A program made the position numbers and the translations under genes. Below, piece after piece: positions 1-7,921 of a stretch of 64,000 bases of DNA. The DNA lies in assembly GCF_008807075.1 (NCBI RefSeq), contig NZ_CP035632.1, positions 310,001 to 374,000 on the forward strand, in the 5' to 3' direction. The notes below the pieces were generated by a model. The model was not told the DNA's origin and made no database searches. It saw nothing but the letters and a program-made list of their open reading frames with translations. Every line of letters starts with the position of its first letter. Positions within the stretch are counted from its first letter, which is position 1. The stretch is from Synechococcus sp. RSCCF101. Its GTDB lineage: Bacteria; Cyanobacteriota; Cyanobacteriia; PCC-6307; Cyanobiaceae.

Positions 1-513
1 CGGGCGATTGCGGAGAAGAGCCGCACGATCCGGCTGCCGATCCACATCACCGAGACGCTGAACAAGCTGAAGCGCGGCCAGCGTGAGCTGAGCCAGGAGC
101 TGGGCCGGACGCCGACGGTGACGGAACTGGCGGCGTCGGTGGAGCTGCCGGAGGAGGAGGTGAAGGAGCTGATGTGCCGTGCGCGTCAGCCGGTGAGCCT
201 GGAGATGAAGGTGGGCGACGGGGATGACACGGAGCTGCTGGAGCTGCTGAGCGGCGATGGGGAACTGCTGAGCGAGCAGGTGGATGGTGAGTGCCTGAAG
301 GGGGACCTGCGTGCGCTGCTGGAGCAGCTGCCGGACCTGCAGGGCCGTGTGCTGAAGATGCGGTACGGGATCGACGTGGAGGAGCCGATGAGCCTCACCG
401 GCATCGCCAAGAGCCTGCGCATGAGCCGCGACCGCACCCGCAAGCTCGAGCGTCAGGGCCTGGCCCATCTGCGCTCGCTGCCGATCGAGCTCGACGCCTA
501 CCTGGCGGCCTGA
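1..513 (+). CDS. Group 2 (RpoD-like) sigma-70 factor, C-terminal part
   Basis: The frame is open from base 1, so the gene starts upstream of the window. It directs RNA polymerase core to promoters. The visible 170 residues begin in region 3.0 ([18 protein letters not shown]), followed by region 3.1/3.2 and region 4 ([16 protein letters not shown], then the region 4.2 helix-turn-helix). The region 3.0 signature is typical of cyanobacterial primary and group 2 sigmas. The recognition helix reads [17 protein letters not shown] where housekeeping RpoD usually has a TRERIRQIE-type helix, so I infer an alternative (group 2) sigma rather than SigA. The regions binding the -10 element are outside the window, so the exact paralogue cannot be named. 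Confidence 0.9.
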   Translation, partial: RAIAEKSRTIRLPIHITETLNKLKRGQRELSQELGRTPTVTELAASVELPEEEVKELMCRARQPVSLEMKVGDGDDTELLELLSGDGELLSEQVDGECLKGDLRALLEQLPDLQGRVLKMRYGIDVEEPMSLTGIAKSLRMSRDRTRKLERQGLAHLRSLPIELDAYLAA

Positions 514-547
514 CCTCCCGCCTGAGCCGGTTGCACGGGCGACCGGC

Positions 548-1021
548 TCAGAAGAACTGGTCGAAGTTGTCGAAGTCCACCGCCTGGAAGGTGCCGCTCT
601 CCACCTGCACCATCAGCCGCTGCAGCTGAACCCAGAGGGCTCCACCGGTGAGCAGGGAGAGCAGGGAGGAGACGCTCCAGGCCGCCCCGGCAGCGAAGCC
701 GAACACCTGCAGGGCGCCGCCGATGAACAGGCTCACCCCGATCAGGATGCCGGTGTAGCTCATCACGGTTGGCCCGGCCGCCAGGGGCAGCATGCTGTGG
801 CGGTCCTGTTTCCAGCCTTCCAGCCGGTCCTGAATCAGCCGGGCGAAGGTCAGACCGCAGAGCACAGCCATCGCCAGGCCGACGCCGGTGAGGAAATAGG
901 GCGGCGGATCGAACACCGCCATCTCCAGAAGGATGTCCCGGAACTCGTCGTCCTCGAGTGCCGTGTCGCTGATCACGGCGGCCGTTTCGCTCAGCACGGC
1001 AAGGGCGGACACCGGAAGCAT
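548..1021 (-). CDS. Conserved hypothetical membrane protein (157 aa)
   Basis: I do not recognise a named family. The protein has an acidic N-terminal stretch (residues about 20-35), then three or four hydrophobic segments (about 43-65, 80-100, 103-130), the last containing a GAAWSVSSLLSLLTGGALW run. The C-terminus is short and rich in Asp and Phe (VDFDNFDQFF). The ATG at 1021 is in frame at the beginning of a hydrophobic stretch and there is no better start. It is convergent with the sigma factor gene (35 bp between stops) and lies downstream of the aarF-like gene on the same strand. The hydropathy indicates an inner or thylakoid membrane location; the function is unknown. Confidence 0.65.
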   Translation of the reverse strand: MLPVSALAVLSETAAVISDTALEDDEFRDILLEMAVFDPPPYFLTGVGLAMAVLCGLTFARLIQDRLEGWKQDRHSMLPLAAGPTVMSYTGILIGVSLFIGGALQVFGFAAGAAWSVSSLLSLLTGGALWVQLQRLMVQVESGTFQAVDFDNFDQFF

Positions 1022-1102
1022 GGACCTCTGGACAATGGCAGCCGACCCTAGGGCTGCTCTCCGCCGGTCGTCAGCCGGAGCCCCGGTGCGGACGGGCCCG
1101 GC

Positions 1103-2785
1103 TCAGGCCGCGGCCGAGAGGGGGTTGAGCCGCTGCAGCATGTCTTCGGCCATCTGACGCGGGGAGAAGCGCTGCCGCAGCAGCCGCAGCAGAGCCCGCA
1201 GGTCCTCGGTGTGTAGATGCCGGTCCTCACGGATCAGGCTCAGCAGCAGTCGCTGGCGCAAGCCGCGGCCGGAGGGGCCGAGCAGGAGGCGCAGCCCGGC
1301 GCCGGCCACCGGGAGCAGGTCGGGGCCGGCGTCATCGTCGGAGACCACGGCGAGCAGGTTCTCCAGACGCTCGACCCGCAGCCGGCCGCTGGGATCGAAG
1401 AGCACCTCCATCAGCTTCTCCCTCAGTTCGGCGGTGTCGCCCGCCAGCAGTCGCCGCGCCACATACGGATAGGCCACGGCGATGATCCGGAAGCTCGGAT
1501 CGAGCCGCAGCGCCAGGCCCTCCTGGCTGACCACGGCCCGGATGATCAGCGCGAAGCGGGCCGGCACCCGGAATGGGTACTCGTACATCAGCTCCGAGAA
1601 GCGGTCGGTGATGGCCTTGAAGTTGAACGAGCCCACCTCATCGCCGAGGCGGCCGCCCAGCACGTCCTCCAGCGCCGGCATGATCGGCTCGAGGTCCGTG
1701 CGGGGGTTGAGGAAGCCCAGGGTCACGAAATCCTGAGCCAGGGCGCGCCAGTCGCGGTTGATCAGGTGCACCACTGCGCCGGTCAGGGTGAGTCGGTCCG
1801 CTTCGCTGATCGAATCCATCATCCCGAAGTCCACGTAGGCCACATGGCCCATGGCACCGGTGCGTCCGGGCAGGGCAAAGAGATTGCCCGGGTGGGGGTC
1901 GGCATGGAAATAGCCGAACTCCAGCAGCTGCTGCAGGCCGGAGACCACGCCGGTGCGGATCAGGGCGGCGGGGTCGAGCCGCTGGGCCTCCAACTCCTGA
2001 CGATCCCGGAGCTTGGTGCCGTTGATCCAGGTGGTGGTGAGCACCCGCCGGCTCGACAGGGACCGTTCCACGCCCGGCACCGTCACGGTGGGGTCGTCGG
2101 CGAAGAGCGCGGCGAAGCGCTCGGCGTTGGCCGCCTCGAGCCGATAGTCGACCTCCTCGAACAGGCTGCGGCCGAACTCGTCGATGATGTCGCCCAGCCC
2201 GAAGCCCAGATTCAGGGGCAGGAACGGGGCCGAGATCACCCCCAGCAACCGGATGATCACCAGGTCGCGGCGGAGCTGGTCAAGCAGCTGGGGCCGCTGC
2301 ACCTTCACCGCCACCCACTGCAGGTTGGGCAGCTGGGCCCGGTACACCTGGCCCAGACTCGCGGCCGCCACGGGGTGGTCCGGGAACTCGCGGAACAGGG
2401 CCGACACCGGAGCTCCCAGCTCCTCCTCGATCGTCCGCAGGGCGATGGCGTGGGGGAAGGCGGGCAGGTTGTCCTGAAGATTGGTCAGCTCATCGAGCCA
2501 GTCGCGCCGCACCAGATCGGGCCTGGTGGAGAGGGCCTGGCCCACCTTGATGAAGCAGGGCCCCAGTCCGGTGAGCGTGTTGAGGATGCGCCGGCCGAGC
2601 CGGCTGTGGACCTCCGGATCCGAGCTGGAGGCCTGGCTGATCAGCACCAGAGCCAGGGAGCTCAGCGTGCCCAGGATGGTGAGCAACCGGGCCACGAAGC
2701 GCCAGGGCCGGCGCAGCAGCCAGCGCAGATCGCGCTTCGGGTCGTAGAGCAGCCGGTCGCTGTCGGGTACGCGGGCGGAGTCCAA
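1103..2785 (-). CDS. ABC1/AarF/UbiB-family atypical protein kinase
   Basis: 560 aa, the usual length for cyanobacterial UbiB/ABC1K proteins, which support quinone or tocopherol metabolism and plastoglobule-like lipid homeostasis in phototrophs. Family hallmarks are visible: the KxGQ motif (K80-Q83), the Ala-rich replacement of the P-loop (AAASLGQVYRA, 140-150), the VAVKVQRP lysine (K161), the catalytic FHADPHPGN loop (about 293-301) and VDFG (318-321). A hydrophobic segment lies near residues 35-50. The start is a TTG at 2785; no ATG lies between it and the first conserved block. Which lipid or quinone it acts on cannot be told from sequence. Confidence 0.93.
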   Translation of the reverse strand: MDSARVPDSDRLLYDPKRDLRWLLRRPWRFVARLLTILGTLSSLALVLISQASSSDPEVHSRLGRRILNTLTGLGPCFIKVGQALSTRPDLVRRDWLDELTNLQDNLPAFPHAIALRTIEEELGAPVSALFREFPDHPVAAASLGQVYRAQLPNLQWVAVKVQRPQLLDQLRRDLVIIRLLGVISAPFLPLNLGFGLGDIIDEFGRSLFEEVDYRLEAANAERFAALFADDPTVTVPGVERSLSSRRVLTTTWINGTKLRDRQELEAQRLDPAALIRTGVVSGLQQLLEFGYFHADPHPGNLFALPGRTGAMGHVAYVDFGMMDSISEADRLTLTGAVVHLINRDWRALAQDFVTLGFLNPRTDLEPIMPALEDVLGGRLGDEVGSFNFKAITDRFSELMYEYPFRVPARFALIIRAVVSQEGLALRLDPSFRIIAVAYPYVARRLLAGDTAELREKLMEVLFDPSGRLRVERLENLLAVVSDDDAGPDLLPVAGAGLRLLLGPSGRGLRQRLLLSLIREDRHLHTEDLRALLRLLRQRFSPRQMAEDMLQRLNPLSAAA

Positions 2786-2864
2786 CGGGTCGGGCGGTGC
2801 GGCTTGGACGCAGGGTGACGATCACTTCAACTTAGGAAGAACGGGAAGCTCACCAGCGCCCGCC

Positions 2865-4289
2865 ATGGAGTTGCCGCGTCTGCTGCAGGGCCCCTGGCCG
2901 GGATCGCCGCTCCGCAGCGTCCATTCGGGCTGGGGACGGCTGGCCCTGCATCTGCCGGCCCACGGGCTCGGCCGCGGCCTGGCCCCCGCCACCCGGCGTC
3001 TGCTGCAGGGGCCGCCCGGGTCCTGGGACTGGCCCGAGCTGCCGGCCTTCGGCGGTCCCCTGATCGAGGAGGGTGCCGTGGCGGAGGTCCAGTGCCGCCT
3101 CGCCGCGCAGATGGGCGCTGAACGGTGCTGGCTCGGGGTCAATGGAGCCAGCGGACTGCTCCAGGCCGCGCTGCTGGCGATGACCCGGCCCGGGGACCGG
3201 GTGCTGCTGCCGCGGAACCTGCATCGCAGCCTGCTGCACGCCTGCCTGCTGGGGGGGCTGCGGCCGGTGCTGATGCGCCTGCCCTTCGACCGGGCCAGCG
3301 GCCTCTGGATGCCGCCCACGCTCCGGGATCTGGAGCCGGTGCTGGCCGCCGCCAGCCCCCTCGCCGCCGCGGTGCTGGTGCACCCCACCTACCAGGGCCT
3401 GGCGGCGGATCTGCGACCTCTGGTCGCGGCGCTGCAGGCCCGCGGCCTGCCGGTGCTGGTGGATGAGGCCCATGGAGCGCATTTCGCCGCAGCTCCGCGG
3501 CGGCTGCCGGAGAGCGCTCTGGCCTGCGGCGCCGATCTGGTGGTGCATTCGCTCCACAAGTCGGCCGGGGGGCTGGGCCAGACCGCGGTGCTCTGGCAGC
3601 AGGGGCCACGGGTGCAGCCGGCCACCGTGGAGCGCTCGCTGCTGTGGCTGCAGACCTCCAGCCCCAGTGCCCTGCTCCTGGCCTCGGGCGCAGCGGCGAT
3701 CGAGCGGTTGCAGCAGCCCGCCGGTCGTGCAGCCCTGCAGCGCTCGCTGGAGCGGGCGGAGCGTGCCCGCGCGCAGCTGCAGCAGCGGGGCTGGCCGCTG
3801 CTGGCCAACGCCGATCCCCTGAGGCTGGTGCTGATCACGGCCCGACTGGGCTGCAGCGGGCTGGCGGCCGACGGCTGGCTGATGGAGCGCGGTGTGGTGG
3901 GCGAGCTGCCCGAGCCGGGCTGTCTCACCTTCTGTCTGGGGTTGACCCCACCCCGTGTCCTGGGGCGCCGGCTGCACCGGGCCTGGAGCGCGATGGCCGC
4001 CGCCATCGGCAGCTCCGCTCCCCTGCCCCCCTTCGAGCCGCCGCCGCTGCCGCTGGTCTGCGAACCCGAGCTGGAGCTCGGCCAAGCTGCGCGGGCGGCA
4101 TCGGAGCCCGTGGCGCTGGAGGCCAGTGCCGGTCGCTGGGCTGCCGCGATGATCTGCCCCTATCCCCCCGGCATCCCCCTGCTCTGCCCCGGGGAACGGA
4201 TCGACCCGGCCCGCCGCGACTGGCTGCTGGAGCAGCGCCGGCTGTGGCCGGGCCAGATCGCTGATACGGTTCAGGTTGTCAGACCCTGA
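2865..4289 (+). CDS. Orn/Lys/Arg decarboxylase-family PLP enzyme
   Basis: 474 aa, the short form of the fold-type I amino-acid decarboxylase family (arginine/lysine/ornithine decarboxylase major domain with a brief C-terminal domain). PLP-site features are visible: VDEAHGAHF (Asp200, contacting the pyridine nitrogen) and the Schiff-base lysine in SLHKSAGGLGQTAVL (Lys232). The N-terminal wing domain of large inducible decarboxylases is absent, as in the SpeA-like or YaaO-like short forms. Substrate is uncertain; cyanobacterial homologues are usually annotated arginine or lysine decarboxylase. The ATG at 2865 is preceded by AGGAAGAACGGGAAG. The 3' end overlaps cdsA by 14 bp, so the two are probably cotranscribed. 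Confidence 0.88.
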   Translation: MELPRLLQGPWPGSPLRSVHSGWGRLALHLPAHGLGRGLAPATRRLLQGPPGSWDWPELPAFGGPLIEEGAVAEVQCRLAAQMGAERCWLGVNGASGLLQAALLAMTRPGDRVLLPRNLHRSLLHACLLGGLRPVLMRLPFDRASGLWMPPTLRDLEPVLAAASPLAAAVLVHPTYQGLAADLRPLVAALQARGLPVLVDEAHGAHFAAAPRRLPESALACGADLVVHSLHKSAGGLGQTAVLWQQGPRVQPATVERSLLWLQTSSPSALLLASGAAAIERLQQPAGRAALQRSLERAERARAQLQQRGWPLLANADPLRLVLITARLGCSGLAADGWLMERGVVGELPEPGCLTFCLGLTPPRVLGRRLHRAWSAMAAAIGSSAPLPPFEPPPLPLVCEPELELGQAARAASEPVALEASAGRWAAAMICPYPPGIPLLCPGERIDPARRDWLLEQRRLWPGQIADTVQVVRP

Positions 4290-5222
4290 GGTGCGCCGGT
4301 TGACGCAGCCGGTGCCCGTCGAGCAAACCTCCCCCAGCAGCCGCGCCGCGGTCTCCGGCAAGCGATTGAGCAGCGGCCTGGCCGCCGGCGCCTTCGGGCT
4401 GGTGGTGGTCACCCTGGGCGGTTGGTGGCTCACCGTGGCCCTGGGCGTGATCGTGCATCTGGGGCTGCTCGAGTTCTTCCGGCTGGCCCAGTTCAAGGGC
4501 ATCCGTCCGGCCACCAAGACCACCCTGGTGGTCTGCCAGCTGCTGCTGTTCACCACCCAGTGGGGCAGCGGCGGCGGTCTGGCCGGTGACCTGGCCTCGG
4601 CGGTGGTGCCGCTGGCCGGAGCGGTGATCTGCGGCTGGCTGCTGCTGCAGCCGGTCACCGGCTCGATCGCCGACATCGCCGCTTCGATCTTCGGGCTGTT
4701 CTATCTGGGCTTTCTGCCCAGCCACTGGCTGCGGCTGAGGAACCTCACGGACTGGTCGCTCACGCCGGGTCTCGGCCATGACGGTCTGCTGACGCCGGGC
4801 ATGGCGCTGATGCTGCTGGCCTGCCTGCAGATCGTCGCCGCCGACATCGGCTCCTACGGCATCGGGCGTCGCTTCGGGCGGCGCCCCCTCTCCCCCATCT
4901 CCCCGGGCAAGACCGTGGAGGGCGCGCTCGGGGCCTGGTCTGTGCCGTGCTGCTGGGCGTGATCGGCGGTCACCTGCTCGGCTGGGCCTGGGGCGCGGCC
5001 ATGGGAGGGTGCCTCGGCGCCCTGGTGGCGCTCTTCGCCCTGGTGGGGGATCTGACCGAATCGATGATGAAGCGGGATGCCGGGGTGAAGGATTCCGGCG
5101 ACGCCATTCCCGGCCACGGCGGCATTCTCGACCGGATCGACAGCTACCTGTTCACACCCGCGGTCGTGTACTACTTCGTGATCCTGGTGGTGCCCCTGAG
5201 CGAGAGGGCCGGCGGGGCCTGA
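4276..5222 (+). pseudogene. cdsA: Phosphatidate cytidylyltransferase CdsA, split by a 1-nt deletion
   Basis: CdsA makes CDP-diacylglycerol from phosphatidate and CTP in the membrane, feeding phosphatidylglycerol synthesis. The first frame (TTG at 4276 to 4962) carries several membrane segments and the first half of the signature ([14 protein letters not shown]). The second frame, ending at 5222, carries the rest ([42 protein letters not shown], the CDP-alcohol signature). Adding one G to the GGGG run at 4930-4933 joins them into one 315-aa protein of normal length and restores [15 protein letters not shown]. The gene is essential, so a sequencing error is more likely than real inactivation. 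Confidence 0.9.
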
Positions 5223-5237
5223 GTGTCGCGCCCGGGA

Positions 5238-5897
5238 TCACGGCGTGACCCGGGCTTCACCCTGCAGCAGCAGCTGCCCGTTCTCGATACGGGCTCCGCG
5301 GATGGTCAATCCCGGGTCGGCAGGGAAACGGGCCACGGCCGGCCCGCCCTCCTCCGTCAACACGAGTCGGCCGGCCTCGGCGGAGGGCCGCACCCGGATC
5401 CGGGGCGCGGCGCCATCGCCTGCAGCCTCCCCACGCCCCGTGAGCACCATCGCGTCCCCATCGGCCTCGAGGCCCTCCAGGCCCGGCCGCTGCAGCAGCG
5501 CCTGCCCCAGCCACTCCTGCAGCCACTGCCAGGACGGCTGCTGCAGGCTGGCCGTGAGCGCCGCCACCGGCAGAGCCACCTCCCCCTGGATGCGGAAGGG
5601 ATCCCGCAGCTGCAGCGGCGAGGTGCCACTGCGCTGAATCCGCGCCTGGATGGCGTCGCCGTGCAGCTGAACCCGGCCCAGGTGGAGACCCTTGAAGATC
5701 ACATCCCGGGCTGTCAGGTCCACACCGTCCAGCCGGCCGCGCAGCAGGGAGAGGGCCGAGCCATGCAGCTGCAGGTCGAGCGCTCCGCTCCGGTCGCACT
5801 GGGCCCGCACCCAGAGACGCAGCGCCCGGGCGATCAGGCTGATCCAGGGCCCGTCGCCACCGCCATCGGGGCCCGACCGGCCGGTGTCTGCGCTCAT
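5238..5897 (-). CDS. DUF2993-like (LmeA-type) protein, 219 aa
   Basis: The protein begins MSADTGRSGPDGG at the ATG at 5897, giving an ATGA overlap with the stop of the upstream hydrolase. The longer open frame upstream of this point reads as low-complexity shadow of the hydrolase. After a short Gly-rich N-terminus, the body alternates beta-type segments around LRGRLDGVDLTARDVIFKGLHLGRVQL, which resembles the lipid-binding-like DUF2993 family common in cyanobacteria (motif R-DVxFxGL). No signal peptide is obvious. The role is unknown; assignment to DUF2993 is from recalled family features, not from a search. Confidence 0.7.
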   Translation of the reverse strand: MSADTGRSGPDGGGDGPWISLIARALRLWVRAQCDRSGALDLQLHGSALSLLRGRLDGVDLTARDVIFKGLHLGRVQLHGDAIQARIQRSGTSPLQLRDPFRIQGEVALPVAALTASLQQPSWQWLQEWLGQALLQRPGLEGLEADGDAMVLTGRGEAAGDGAAPRIRVRPSAEAGRLVLTEEGGPAVARFPADPGLTIRGARIENGQLLLQGEARVTP

Positions 5898-6793
5898 GTG
5901 GGGTCGCCGGTCGTCAGCCAGCGTTCGGCCACCAGCTGGGGGCGGTCGAGATGGGGAAGGTGCCCGCAGCGGTCCACCAGTTCGATTCTCGAGCCGAGCA
6001 GGGCCCGTGCGGCGCGCAGCTGCGGTGGCCGCAGGATGCGGTCGTTGAGGCCCCAGAGCACCTGCAGCGGCTGCCCGGGGAGGGGGTCGCCGCAGCCGGC
6101 GAAGCCACCGCTGCGGGCGAAGCGCGCCAGGGAGGCCCCCCATCCCGGCGCCTGCAGATGGAGAGAGGCCACCTCCTCCTCGGCCGGTCCCACGGCGGCG
6201 GCGGGGTCGGCGAAGGCCTGGCGGCACAGGCCCCGCCGCACCCCCGGACGGGACAGAAACCAGACGCCGAGCCGGTCGAGACCGGGAGGCAGGGGCATGG
6301 GACGGCCCGTGAGACCCGCCGGTGCCAGCAGCAGCAGACGCTCGATCCGCTCGGGACAGCGCCGGGCCAGCTCCACAGCCACCGAGCCCCCCATGGAGGC
6401 GCCGATCAGGCCCAGAGGGGCCGGTCCGATGCGGCTCTCGATCGCCGCGAGCAGGTCCACCAGGTGATCGAGCACCAACGCCGGGTTGGAGGCGGCGTCG
6501 GCCCGGCGCGGCGTGAACCCGAAGCCGTGCAGATCGGGAATCAGCAGCTGGTGGCGTTCGCTGAGCAGGGGCGCCAGGCGGCGGAATTCCAGCAGGCTGC
6601 TGTCAAATCCATGCAGCAGCAGCACTGGTGGCCCCTGGCCAAGCACCGCCACAGGCCAGCGGTCGCTCCAGTCGGGCAGCTCCCACCACTGCACGGCCGC
6701 CGCCAGATCGCGGGCCTGGGGATCGAGCAGGTGCGGGCCCCGCTGGGCGAGCACGCCTGGGTCGGGGGATGGATGCGGTGCTGCAGCGGTCAT
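5894..6793 (-). CDS. Alpha/beta-hydrolase fold protein
   Basis: 299 aa. The oxyanion segment LLLHGFDSSLLEFRRL, the nucleophile elbow GASMGGS (Ser in the G-x-S-x-G) and the late histidine in DRCGHLPHLDRP give a complete Ser-His-acid hydrolase arrangement. A cap domain lies between the elbow and the C-terminal part. The ATG at 6793 was chosen because it overlaps the stop of the upstream dehydrogenase (ATGA); the open frame extending to 6922 is shadow sequence. Substrate unknown. It is translationally coupled to both neighbours, so adh-hydrolase-DUF2993 form one unit downstream of clpC. Confidence 0.88.
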   Translation of the reverse strand: MTAAAPHPSPDPGVLAQRGPHLLDPQARDLAAAVQWWELPDWSDRWPVAVLGQGPPVLLLHGFDSSLLEFRRLAPLLSERHQLLIPDLHGFGFTPRRADAASNPALVLDHLVDLLAAIESRIGPAPLGLIGASMGGSVAVELARRCPERIERLLLLAPAGLTGRPMPLPPGLDRLGVWFLSRPGVRRGLCRQAFADPAAAVGPAEEEVASLHLQAPGWGASLARFARSGGFAGCGDPLPGQPLQVLWGLNDRILRPPQLRAARALLGSRIELVDRCGHLPHLDRPQLVAERWLTTGDPT

Positions 6794-7910
6794 GGCCGCG
6801 CCATCGAGGTGGCACCGTGATCCAGCAGCAGGGTCTCGAGCAGGTCCTCCTCGGAGACGGGGAAGGGCAGGAGATGGAGATCGGAGCCCGGCGCGCAGGC
6901 CAGCCGGCAGATGCGCCGCCACTCCTCGGCCGGCACGTCCTGCAGTCCCAGCTGGGCCAGGCTGACGGGCAGCCCCAGGCTCTCGAAGAAGGGCAGCAGC
7001 TGCCGCTCGGCCTGGGCCGCCAGGGCGTTGTCGCCGATGCGATGCTCAAGGCGCAGCTGGATGAGCACGCCGTAGGCCACCTTCTCGCCATGCAGCCAGC
7101 GGTGGCTGGCGGGCAGGTGGGTGAGGGCGTTGTGAAGGGCATGGGCCGCCACCGTGCGGCAGCGCGCGCCGCCGAGACCTCCGATCACGCCGGCGGTGAG
7201 GGTGCTGGCTTCCACGGCCCGCACCCACGCCTCACCACCCGGCGAGCGGATGGCCTCCCGGCCATCGAGCAGCAGCTGGTCGCGCAGCACCCGGGCCTGC
7301 TGCACGGCCTGCTGGATCAGACCGTCCTGGCTGCCACCGCTGCTCACGGACGCCTCGTACCACTTGGCCATCGCATCGGCGATGCCGCTGGCGAGCGTGC
7401 GGACGGGTGCGGTGGCCAGGAGCTCGTGGTCGCAGACCAGCAGATCGGGGCAGCGATCGAGGCTCACGTCCCCGAGGAACGCTCCCTCGGGGCTGTAGAG
7501 GTTGCTCAGGGCCGTCCAGCCGGCGCAGGTGGCGGGACTCAGCGGCACTGTGATGCAGGGGAGGCCCAGGGTCTGGGCCAGCAGCTTGCCCGCGTCGAGC
7601 ACCTTGCCCCCCCGGCGGCGATCACCGCATCGACCGGCGGATTCGCCGGACAGGCCACGTCACGTTCGATCCGATCGAGGTCCTGACGGCAGCAGTCGGA
7701 GAGGAGCTCAGACGGCTGCGGCGCCAGTCCCGACAAGCGAAGGTCGTTGGCCAGGGCCTGCCGGGTGGGGCGGGTGGAGGCGCTGCGACCGAGAAGCAGG
7801 GGCCGATGGCAGAGCGAGGCGATCTCGCCCAGCGCCTCCCGCCAGGCACCCGGCCCGCGCAGGACGCGGGCCGGGGCGATGGCATGGGCGATCGCCGTGG
7901 ACTGGGGCAT
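6790..7910 (-). pseudogene. Iron-containing alcohol (glycerol-type) dehydrogenase, split by a 1-nt deletion
   Basis: The upstream frame (ATG 7910 to about 7607) holds the N-terminal Rossmann part ending VDAVIAAGG. The downstream frame (to 6790) resumes at KVLDAGKLLAQTLGLPCITVPLSPATCAGWTALS, the NAD-binding loop and the metal-binding region with SGIADAMAKWYEASV and HGEKVAYG. One extra base in the C7 run at 7607-7613 (G7 on the coding strand) restores VIAAGGGKVLDAGK and a 373-aa protein, the length of GldA-like Fe-ADHs. These enzymes oxidise glycerol or related polyols with NAD. The metal ligands (Asp, His, His of the family) appear present. The substrate is not determinable. Confidence 0.88.
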
Positions 7911-7921
7911 GGAGGTCGTGT

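Noticed and set aside
1217-2818. 533-codon open frame on plus opposite the UbiB-like gene
   Set aside because: GC-rich DNA gives long antisense frames; the Gln/His/Arg-rich product is a shadow of the kinase gene.
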